From positions 6,014,001 through 6,078,000 of the forward strand of contig CP102272.1 in NCBI GenBank assembly GCA_025149125.1: a DNA stretch of 64,000 nt, given 5' to 3'. The stretch is from [Clostridium] asparagiforme DSM 15981. Its GTDB lineage: Bacteria > Bacillota > Clostridia > Lachnospirales > Lachnospiraceae. The notes beneath the pieces were generated by a model. It had not been told where the DNA came from and did not search any database. It saw nothing but the letters and a program-made list of their open reading frames with translations. Positions 1-7,380 of this stretch are shown here, in pieces; the first letter of the stretch is position 1, and every line of letters begins with the position of its first letter. Both the position numbers and the translations under genes were made by a program.

Positions 1-464
1 CGGATCACATAGGTTCCTCGCCCGGACACCGTCTGGCGGGAGGCGTAGGAAAACGGCACCCCGTCCTTTTCCGCCGTATAGTCCACGCCCGCCGGTATCT
101 CCAGATACACGGGCTGGTCGGTGACTCCCCCGTTGGACACGTTGGAGTACAGAAAGTATTTGTCCCGGATGGACAGCTCATAGAGGCCGAAATCAGCGTG
201 AAAACGCTCGCTCATGGTCACATCCTCAATGCCGGGGCCCTCCCCTTCTTCCATTTTACTCTGGTCCGCATACGCCGCGGCTCCCGGTCCGTTCGCCGCG
301 TCCGCCTCCGGATCCTCCTCTTTTTCCGACTGGCTGAAACCGAACCGGGAGGAGAATGAGGAGGCGGATTCATCCGTCTTCCCCGCCCCCGGCGACGTCA
401 TGGCAAGGCACCCTGATAGTAATCCCGCCGCAATGATCAGTCCCGTTTTTTTCACTCGAACCAT
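1..464 (-). CDS. Putative lipoprotein, C-terminus cut by window edge
   Basis: An open frame starts at ATG 464 and runs off the left edge after about 154 codons. The N-terminus has a short basic stretch, a hydrophobic core and a lipobox ending LLSGC (Cys near residue 19), so a lipid-anchored exported protein is predicted. A Ser/Glu/Ala-rich spacer follows. The visible remainder, with segments such as LYELSIRDKYFLYSN, resembles a small beta-rich extracellular domain, but I do not recognise the family. It starts 25 bp after the VirD4-like gene ends and is probably in the same transcript, which suggests a role next to a conjugation apparatus. That link is inferred from position only. Confidence 0.6.
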   Translation of the reverse strand, partial: MVRVKKTGLIIAAGLLSGCLAMTSPGAGKTDESASSFSSRFGFSQSEKEEDPEADAANGPGAAAYADQSKMEEGEGPGIEDVTMSERFHADFGLYELSIRDKYFLYSNVSNGGVTDQPVYLEIPAGVDYTAEKDGVPFSYASRQTVSGRGTYVI

Positions 465-489
465 AATCCCTTATCCTCACTTTTCATTC

Positions 490-2529
490 TCAGGCCATAC
501 CCTGAAGGCGGTTTTCCCCGCTGCTTTCCACTGCCTGCTCTTCCTCCTGCTCCTGCTGCTGCATCTGGATGATGTAGTTTCGCTCCTCCAAATCGTAATA
601 AACCTCGTCGCCGAAGAAGGCGTTCATTCTCACATCGCTCAAATCCATGGTCTTCATCTGGTACAGCGGGCATTTGTAGCTGGGCGTGAATTTAGTTTTC
701 AGGGGATAATTTCCAAATGTTACGATGATTGCGTTTCCGGTGCTGGTCTTGTTGTTCAGCTTCTGTAAGTCGGAGGGATAGATAAGCGGCCTTGTCTGTA
801 CCTGGCTGGACACGTTGATTCCGCCGTTTTTGTCCCCCACTGTGGAGGAAACGCTCTGGGTGGACACCGTCTTGTTGCCGCACAGCTTGGAGAATTCCTC
901 GCAGGTCTCTATATCGTTGGAACCGATAAACATCTTCAGGCCGCAGTTGCTCTTGATAATGTTGGCGATGGTCTGGCCGTAGACATTGTCCAGCTGGGCG
1001 TAGGACTGCACCACCATGTTGAACCAGATTTTCCGGCTCCGGCCCACGGTGATCATCTTGTCGAACTTATCGATCTTGGGCATGTTGCCGAACTCATCCA
1101 GGATGAAGTAGACGTTCCGGGGAAGGCTTAAGTCCTCTCTTGCCGAGGCCACCTTGATCAGAGCCTTGTAGATACAGAGGACGAACACGGCCGCCAGGGC
1201 GTGCCGGGTATCCTTCTCGTCCGGGATCTTTAGGAACAGCGCCGTCGGCTCGCTGGCGAATTGCAGCGGATCGATATCCGTGGCCGACGTCAGGGAGCAA
1301 AGCCCTTCGTCGTTGAACATGGACAGCTTGTCAAAGGCAATGGACATGTAGCTGGCAAGAGTGGTGTCCGCTGCGGACAGCACCTGTCTGGACAGCCCCA
1401 CGGATTTGGAAAGCTTGGGCCTTCCCATAAAGTATTCCTTCAACGCCTGGAACTCGTTCTCGGAATTGCTGATGGCCTTGTTGATATTAAAGAAACAGAA
1501 TTTCTCCCTGGTCATCTCCAGCTCCGGGTACTCGCTGTCCTCCAGCATAGCCAGGCAGACCGCCATGATAATGGACCGGGCGCCCTTCTCCCACACGGGG
1601 TCGTCCTTGGACTCGATGGGGCAGATCACGCTGATTAAGTCGTTTAAATCCTCGTACAGCTCGTCGTATATCTTCTGCTTCTCCACCTTCACCACCGTGA
1701 TCAGCTCCCGCCGCACGGCGTATGCCTTGCCCTTATACTCGTACCACACGTCCCCGTAGGCCCCGATGTCGTTGGCCAGCTCCAGGCCGCTCTCCCGCAC
1801 ATCGGATTCGCACTGGAAGATCCCCTTTCCCGCCTCCAGATACAGCTGGTAGCGGTCGTAGATATCCCCCAGGGGATTCCAGCGGAAGGAACTGTAGGGG
1901 TCCCGCAGGTCCAGCACCATCACCTTGTATCCCCGCTCCGAGAGCATCCCGCTGTGGAGCTGGAACAGCTCTCCCTTGGGGTCGGTGCAGATCATCGAGG
2001 ACACGGCCGAGCTGCGCCCCAGAATCTGGATCATGGGATTGATAAAGGTGGTGGTTTTGCCGCTGCCCGTCGCACCGATCACCAGGCCGTGCATAGGGCT
2101 GGCCAGATTCAGCTCCAGCTCCTTCTTTTTCTTGTTAAATACGGCGTATACCGGGATTCCGTCCTTTTTCGACTCATTGATCTTTGTAAAACGATAGGGC
2201 TTAAAATTGGAATCCCGCTCCTTGTCGGTCATAAATCGCGAATTTTCCAGGGAACTGTCAATGTTGTCGTCTTTGCCCTTGAGCATACGCTTGGCCTGCT
2301 TTGCGGTGGGCTTGTGGAAAACCAGGTAGAGCATAAAGACCATCACCGACACGATCAATCCGTAAAGCCAGGTGCTGCCCTTAAGAAACAGTCCCGGATT
2401 CCAAAGCCCCGCCCAGTTTCCCGTCATGGCGGCGGGTACGAGCTCAGTCAACGCCATCGCCGTCAAATATCCAAACACTATAACCATCACAAGGCCCCCA
2501 AGGGCCATTCCCGCTATCTTTTTTATCAT
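490..2529 (-). CDS. VirD4/TraG-type conjugative coupling ATPase
   Basis: A 679-residue protein with two N-terminal membrane segments (about 7-30 and 54-71), a Walker A motif GATGSGKTT near 152-160 and a Walker B ILDEFGN near 475-482. This is the T4SS coupling-protein layout: a membrane-anchored hexameric ATPase that recruits relaxase-DNA to a type IV secretion channel. The motif around 389-396 (TTLASYMS) and the C-terminal YPSDLQKLN are also typical. The C-terminus is Gln/Glu-rich. The length is normal for the Gram-positive ICE group. No relaxase or other T4SS genes are visible in the window, so the rest of any conjugative module would lie beyond position 1. The family call is firm; whether the element is active is unknown. 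Confidence 0.9.
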   Translation of the reverse strand: MIKKIAGMALGGLVMVIVFGYLTAMALTELVPAAMTGNWAGLWNPGLFLKGSTWLYGLIVSVMVFMLYLVFHKPTAKQAKRMLKGKDDNIDSSLENSRFMTDKERDSNFKPYRFTKINESKKDGIPVYAVFNKKKKELELNLASPMHGLVIGATGSGKTTTFINPMIQILGRSSAVSSMICTDPKGELFQLHSGMLSERGYKVMVLDLRDPYSSFRWNPLGDIYDRYQLYLEAGKGIFQCESDVRESGLELANDIGAYGDVWYEYKGKAYAVRRELITVVKVEKQKIYDELYEDLNDLISVICPIESKDDPVWEKGARSIIMAVCLAMLEDSEYPELEMTREKFCFFNINKAISNSENEFQALKEYFMGRPKLSKSVGLSRQVLSAADTTLASYMSIAFDKLSMFNDEGLCSLTSATDIDPLQFASEPTALFLKIPDEKDTRHALAAVFVLCIYKALIKVASAREDLSLPRNVYFILDEFGNMPKIDKFDKMITVGRSRKIWFNMVVQSYAQLDNVYGQTIANIIKSNCGLKMFIGSNDIETCEEFSKLCGNKTVSTQSVSSTVGDKNGGINVSSQVQTRPLIYPSDLQKLNNKTSTGNAIIVTFGNYPLKTKFTPSYKCPLYQMKTMDLSDVRMNAFFGDEVYYDLEERNYIIQMQQQEQEEEQAVESSGENRLQGMA

Positions 2530-2628
2530 GCCGCGCCTCCAATCCCCTGCTCCGCTTTTGCTAACTCTCTGCCTATGAAATCATGGTATTATAATCCACC
2601 TGCCGCTTCAACCCTTCGGAACCGAAAG

Positions 2629-4575
2629 TCATTTTTTACCGCCAAACGTCATTTTTCCCTCCCCCTTCGCACCGGATTCCCCGGAAGTCACCGGTATCAC
2701 CACCGACACTTTAAAAATACGGTCGCCCGGCTCAAATTCCGCCAACCCGCCGTATTTTTTCACAATGGCCTTCACGGATTCCACCCCGATTCCCATCCCC
2801 GTCCGTTTAGAAGATCGGAAATAACCGCCTTTGTAGGAAATCTGGCCGTTATAGCTGTTGTCCAGCAAAATGGCGAGACGCTGACTGTCCTGGATGCATT
2901 TCAGGTGGATAAACCGCTTTCCCTCCTCCTGCCGTTCGCAGGCCTCCAACGCATTTTCCATCAGATTCCCCACAATCACGCACAGCTCGTCCCCGGGCAG
3001 CACGGCCCGTTCCGGCACGCCGGCGCTGATCTCCGTCTCAATCCCGGCCCTGGCTGCGGCCGCCTCATAGTGGCAAAGCACCGCATCCAGCGCGTAGTTG
3101 TCCGTGTGGGTGACCGGCTCCTTAAATGCCATGGACGGCGTCAGCTTTCTCAGGTATTCCCCCACCTGCTCCGTATTCCCCTCCTGATACAGCGTGTTCA
3201 GAATGCGGATATGGTGACGCATGTCGTGGCGCAGCCTGCGGGTCTCCTCGATTCTGGCGTTGAGCTGGCGGTAATGCTCCTGCTGCATAGACAACTGCCG
3301 GTTCATCCGGCCAGTCTCAACCACAAATACCGCCCTGCTCCGGTAGGCGTCCACCATGTCCTGCCACAGGATACTGAGCAGCCCCACGATCAGGATGATA
3401 CAGCCAAGGACCATAAACGGCTCACCGATCACCGGTTCGTAATACGGAAGCAGCTGTTCCATAAAAATGACCGAGGTGAAGGCCACCGCCATGACCAGCA
3501 GCGTCTTGGCCCGCTCCATCTCCTCCACCAGCGCCCGTTCCGCCACCAGGATCAGGTAAAATGCCACTGCGAATTTATACCATTCCGTGAGATAGTGGAA
3601 CCAATCGGCCACCACGGACGGGATGTATTCTACAAAAAAGCTGAGAGTCAGGGACAATATGCAGAATCCTCCCATGACGGCGGACACAACTCCTCCCCGG
3701 ATTCGATACAGGTCATTTTCCAGTATCACCGCCAGCCACAGCATGGAGAAAAAGGAGAACCGGCTGATCGCGTGCCAGGGCAGAATCTCCAGCGGATATC
3801 CCGACCGGATCAGCGGCCAGACCGCGTAGCCCACAAAGCACTGGCAGAACAGAAAGAACAGAAACCCTCTCCACCACCGGATCTGGATCGCCAGCTGGAG
3901 GGACAGAAGGGAGGCCACGCAGGCCAGCACCATGGTCACCGCCTTGACGTACAGGTTGACCTCCCGCAGCCTTGCCACCGCCTCGTAGCTGCCCAGGGTG
4001 GGCGGTGCGAACATCCACGCGTGGATGGAGGCCAGATCCGCGACCTGAATTAAAATCTGAATTTCTCCCGTCTCCCGTATGGGAACGATGGCGCTGCGGA
4101 TTCCCGGCCGGCTTTCCTGCGGGTCCCCCCACTCCATGGCCAGCCGGTCCTGTATGTACATGCGGCTGGACGCGGAAATCTCCGGCATCTCAAGGGCAAA
4201 TACCTGCTCGGTCTCAGGCAGCACAAGGCGCAGGCGAAAAGTTCCCCTGATCCATCCGATTGCGCCTTCCCGGCTCATCACGCCATATTTTCCTAAATTC
4301 ACAAATTCCGGTTCCCGGCTTTTTCCGTCCGCAAAGTCCTCCGGGCCCAGAAGCTCCCCCTCATAATACTCCCATCCCTTGACCAGCCACCGCAGCCCGG
4401 AAGCCGCTTCCCCCTCTCCCGAAAGATCCAGGATCCCACAGGACGGTTGGCCGGCCTCCCCCATATACCGGTTGTTGTAAAAATACAGAACAAGAATCAC
4501 CGTCACCGAGAAAATGGACACGGCCAGCATCACCAGAATCGGGCGAAGACTCTTAAAATCAAACTGTTTTATCAT
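2629..4575 (-). CDS. GHKL-type sensor histidine kinase with extracellular domain
   Basis: A 648-residue membrane kinase. One N-terminal transmembrane helix (12-31) is followed by an extracellular domain of about 180 residues, a block of 6-7 hydrophobic segments (about 210-415), a coiled linker, then an AgrC/CitA-like dimerisation helix with RRLRHDMRHH as the phospho-acceptor His region. The HATPase_c_5 domain has N-box NLMENALEA and G-boxes GMGIGVES. This matches 7TMR-DISM-like GHKL kinases that usually pair with LytTR regulators. The start overlaps the end of the upstream LytTR regulator gene by 17 bp, so the two form a translationally coupled two-component system. The ligand is unknown. It is a distant paralogue of the kinase at 5442-7355. 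Confidence 0.88.
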   Translation of the reverse strand: MIKQFDFKSLRPILVMLAVSIFSVTVILVLYFYNNRYMGEAGQPSCGILDLSGEGEAASGLRWLVKGWEYYEGELLGPEDFADGKSREPEFVNLGKYGVMSREGAIGWIRGTFRLRLVLPETEQVFALEMPEISASSRMYIQDRLAMEWGDPQESRPGIRSAIVPIRETGEIQILIQVADLASIHAWMFAPPTLGSYEAVARLREVNLYVKAVTMVLACVASLLSLQLAIQIRWWRGFLFFLFCQCFVGYAVWPLIRSGYPLEILPWHAISRFSFFSMLWLAVILENDLYRIRGGVVSAVMGGFCILSLTLSFFVEYIPSVVADWFHYLTEWYKFAVAFYLILVAERALVEEMERAKTLLVMAVAFTSVIFMEQLLPYYEPVIGEPFMVLGCIILIVGLLSILWQDMVDAYRSRAVFVVETGRMNRQLSMQQEHYRQLNARIEETRRLRHDMRHHIRILNTLYQEGNTEQVGEYLRKLTPSMAFKEPVTHTDNYALDAVLCHYEAAAARAGIETEISAGVPERAVLPGDELCVIVGNLMENALEACERQEEGKRFIHLKCIQDSQRLAILLDNSYNGQISYKGGYFRSSKRTGMGIGVESVKAIVKKYGGLAEFEPGDRIFKVSVVIPVTSGESGAKGEGKMTFGGKK

Positions 4576-5293
4576 TTTCCCTCAACTCCCGCAGCATGTA
4601 TCTGAGATAGTCCTTTTTGATCTGCGCCCGGCCCCGCACCCGCATGGGCAGATGCTCGCCGTTCTTTAACACCAGGTCCATGTCCCCGGCCTCCCTGATC
4701 CAGTCCATATTCACATAAATGGACCGGTTGCAGCAGAGAAAGCGTTTATCCTGCTTTAGCTGGTCCGCCAGGGAGGAAAAGGAAGAGACAGCCTCGATGA
4801 CGGAATCCACGGTGTGGACCAGGGGCATGCGCCGGATACACTCCAGATAGAGTATCTTTTTTAAGGGTACGGCTGCCTTGATCCCGGTTTTCAGCTCGAC
4901 CTGAAGCTCCCGCTCCCCGCTCTCATTCCTACCGAAGATCCGGTCCAGGGCCGCGCACAGTTCGCCGTAGTTCAAAGGCTTCATCAGATAATAGGCCGCC
5001 TGTACCTTGTAGCTGTCCACCGCATAGTCCGTGCTGGAGGTGAAAAAGACCAGATGGCAGTCCCCGTCCATCCGGCGCACCCGAAGTGCGGCTTCCATGC
5101 CGTTCATTCCTCCCATATAGATGTCAAAAAATATAAGGGAATAACGCCCCGGGCCATAGGATTTCAAAAAAGCCTCGGCCGAGCTGTACATGTCCATACT
5201 GAAATCCATCCCACGCCCGCCGAAATACTGTTTTAGCATCGTTTCCATCGCAGTCCGATCCTGAAGGGTGTCGTCAACCACTGCTATGACCAT
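4559..5293 (-). CDS. LytTR-family response regulator
   Basis: 244 residues. An N-terminal receiver domain has the acidic pair VVDD, a phospho-acceptor Asp in FFDIYMGGMNG (about residue 56) and a conserved Lys in YYLMKPLNY. A C-terminal LytTR DNA-binding domain follows (about 140-235), with CNRSIYVNMDWI and LPMRVRGR elements. Such regulators bind direct repeats upstream of peptide-signalling or surface genes. It is the first gene of a two-gene operon with the GHKL kinase that overlaps its 3' end. A strong inverted repeat at 5329-5383 separates it from the upstream cassette, so it probably has its own promoter. Family assignment is firm; target genes are unknown, though the adjacent surface-protein operon is a candidate. 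Confidence 0.92.
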   Translation of the reverse strand: MVIAVVDDTLQDRTAMETMLKQYFGGRGMDFSMDMYSSAEAFLKSYGPGRYSLIFFDIYMGGMNGMEAALRVRRMDGDCHLVFFTSSTDYAVDSYKVQAAYYLMKPLNYGELCAALDRIFGRNESGERELQVELKTGIKAAVPLKKILYLECIRRMPLVHTVDSVIEAVSSFSSLADQLKQDKRFLCCNRSIYVNMDWIREAGDMDLVLKNGEHLPMRVRGRAQIKKDYLRYMLRELRENDKTV

Positions 5294-5328
5294 AAAAATC
5301 CCCCTTATCTTCTGTTATGTTTAAGTTT

Positions 5329-5383
5329 AAAGTGCCAGGAGCACCGAACCCCAAACGGGGATATCGATGCTCCTGGCACTTTT
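5329..5383. terminator. Bidirectional hairpin terminator
   Basis: A perfect 15-bp inverted repeat: arm aaagtgccaggagca at 5329-5343 and its complement at 5368-5382. The loop contains a nested cccc/gggg hairpin. T-runs lie on both sides, stronger on the plus strand. It separates the RR-surface protein-kinase operon from the LytTR operon. Confidence 0.85.
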
Positions 5384-5441
5384 TACTTACTTGATTCTAT
5401 TTTATCATACTCGCGCAAAACACGGGCGTCCTTAACAAAAT

Positions 5442-7355
5442 TTAAGGCCCGGGATTCCGGGATCCGCTCACCGCCCTCAGGCGGATTTCAACCCGGAAGC
5501 TGTCCTCGTCCTTCTCTATTTTTAAAGTTCCTCCGTTCCGCGCGGCCACCTCCTCCATCACGCCCAGTCCAAAGCCGTGGGACTGCTTGTCCGCCTTGCT
5601 GGTTCCCGTTTCTTCGATCTGTCCCGGGACGGCGGAATTGGCGCAGCGGATCACAAACTCCCCGTTCTCCAGCTTCAGCTCCAGGTAAATCCACCGCTCC
5701 CCGTCTTCCGGCAGACGGCCGCAGGCCTCCACCGCATTGTCCAGCAGATTCATGAACAGCGAGGTGATATCATCGTTTGATACGTCCACGGCTCCGTCCA
5801 GCCTGTGGCCGTCAATTTCTATATAGATTCCTTCCTGGGCCGCCCGGGCCGCCTGTACGCCCAGAATGGCGTCGATCAGGCTGTGGCCCGTGTACTCCGT
5901 GAACGTGGAAATCCCAAGGGTGGGGAATATCTCCTTTAAATACGTCCTGAGCTGATCCACCTCCCCCAGATCCGCGTAATGCTTCAGCAGCGTATAGCGG
6001 TTGCGCGTCTCGTGAAGCTGTTTTCTGGTTCTGGCAACGTAGTCCTGTTGGAGAGCGGCGTACTTTGCCCTGGCCTCCAGCTGCGCCCCGGCAAGACTCT
6101 GCTCCATCTGCAGCGTCATCTTCTCCTTAAATGTCAGAAGCATGTCAAAGCAGCCGATTCCCGCGATGAGGAGAATCAGCACGGCCCCTGCAATCTCCAC
6201 AAACCATCCGGTAAAGACCGGTTCATAGATTGGCAGCAGCTTGTCCATAATCAGCGCCGACGCAAATACGCAGTTTCCCGCCAGCATGGGGAGGGAATAG
6301 GGCGCTCTCCGGCATACCGCCCAAATACTGGCTCCCAGCAGCCAGACGGCCGTAAACCATTTGAAGGCAGCCAGAACATTTCCGTAGGCGTAAAGCTGCC
6401 AGGCCACCGTGACGGGCACAAGGGGCCAGACCAGCACGCTGAGGCAGACAAGCGCCCCCAGAATCCAGGCGGGCAGACAGGCCTTTTGGGGGAGGCCGCA
6501 GATGCGACCCTGAATCCACATCATGGAGACGCAGATTCCATAATAGCAGAAGCGCTCCATCACAAGAAAGGCGTTCAGGCCCCGGCCGATCACCTGAAAC
6601 ACCGGCCAGGCCGTGCTTCCAAAGAAACAGACGCACAGAAGCGCCAACAGCCCGTAGGGCCTTGAAAACCGGCTCCCCACGCCGATAATCAAGCAGAGCG
6701 CTCCGATAAAGAGGGCCAGAGCGCAGCCCGCTCCGTGGATCAGCAGCCGCAGGGCCGAGGTCCCGGCCACCAGCTCCGGCTCTCCGAAAGCCGGCGGGTA
6801 TACCATACCGCTGTAGAGATGTCCCTGGTCCTCCACCTCAGCCACAATCTCGATCCGGTCCCTGGCCGTAAAGGTCACGGCGCTCATGGACCGATTGAGC
6901 TCCGGTTCCCCCATGCCCACGCTCTGCACCAGCTTCCCGTTGACCCACAGGCGCCACCTGGAATAAATAGGAGTCATTTCCAGGGCATACTCCCGCTCCG
7001 GTCCATCGGTGAGAATCACCGTGCGGTAGGTTCCCCGGCCGTAAGGATTCCCGGCCGGGTCCCCCAGGTCGAAGCCCCCGTAGCGCCCGATATAAAAATA
7101 TGCGTCCGGCGCGTAATCGCCGATCTGGTCAGGCGGAAGAAGCCGTCCCTGGTAAAAAGACCATCCGTCCGCAAGGTAGAACATGGGATTTTTACGGTAC
7201 CATCCGCTGTCCAGGCGCACGACGCCCATATTGGCCGGCGGACGCGGCCGGGTGTATTTATTGTCATAAAGATAACAGGACATAAACAGGATCAGAGCGG
7301 CGGACGCCGCCAGTACCATCAGGGCGATGGTTTTCAGTTGTGTTTTTCTGTTCAT
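5442..7355 (-). CDS. GHKL-type sensor histidine kinase, second paralogue
   Basis: About 637 residues from the ATG at 7355, which has a ggagag ribosome site; an in-frame ATG at 7394 lies inside the preceding gene and is unlikely. The architecture mirrors the kinase at 2629-4575: N-terminal helix, extracellular domain, multi-helix membrane block, coiled linker, HETRNRYTLL phospho-acceptor region, N-box NLLDNAVEAC and glycine motif GFGLGVME. It is the third gene of a cassette with an OmpR regulator and a repeat-rich surface protein; spacing to the surface gene is 25 bp. GHKL kinases of this type normally partner LytTR regulators, so pairing with an OmpR-type regulator, or cross-talk with the LytTR gene next door, is worth noting. 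Confidence 0.87.
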   Translation of the reverse strand: MNRKTQLKTIALMVLAASAALILFMSCYLYDNKYTRPRPPANMGVVRLDSGWYRKNPMFYLADGWSFYQGRLLPPDQIGDYAPDAYFYIGRYGGFDLGDPAGNPYGRGTYRTVILTDGPEREYALEMTPIYSRWRLWVNGKLVQSVGMGEPELNRSMSAVTFTARDRIEIVAEVEDQGHLYSGMVYPPAFGEPELVAGTSALRLLIHGAGCALALFIGALCLIIGVGSRFSRPYGLLALLCVCFFGSTAWPVFQVIGRGLNAFLVMERFCYYGICVSMMWIQGRICGLPQKACLPAWILGALVCLSVLVWPLVPVTVAWQLYAYGNVLAAFKWFTAVWLLGASIWAVCRRAPYSLPMLAGNCVFASALIMDKLLPIYEPVFTGWFVEIAGAVLILLIAGIGCFDMLLTFKEKMTLQMEQSLAGAQLEARAKYAALQQDYVARTRKQLHETRNRYTLLKHYADLGEVDQLRTYLKEIFPTLGISTFTEYTGHSLIDAILGVQAARAAQEGIYIEIDGHRLDGAVDVSNDDITSLFMNLLDNAVEACGRLPEDGERWIYLELKLENGEFVIRCANSAVPGQIEETGTSKADKQSHGFGLGVMEEVAARNGGTLKIEKDEDSFRVEIRLRAVSGSRNPGP

Positions 7356-7380
7356 ACCTCTCCTCCCCGGGCATGTGCGG

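Noticed and set aside
1954..4053. Long plus-strand frame of about 700 codons opposite the VirD4-like and kinase genes
   Set aside because: It lies antisense to two clear genes, is rich in His/Arg/Pro/Gln as expected from antisense of GC-rich coding DNA, and has no ribosome site or recognisable domain.
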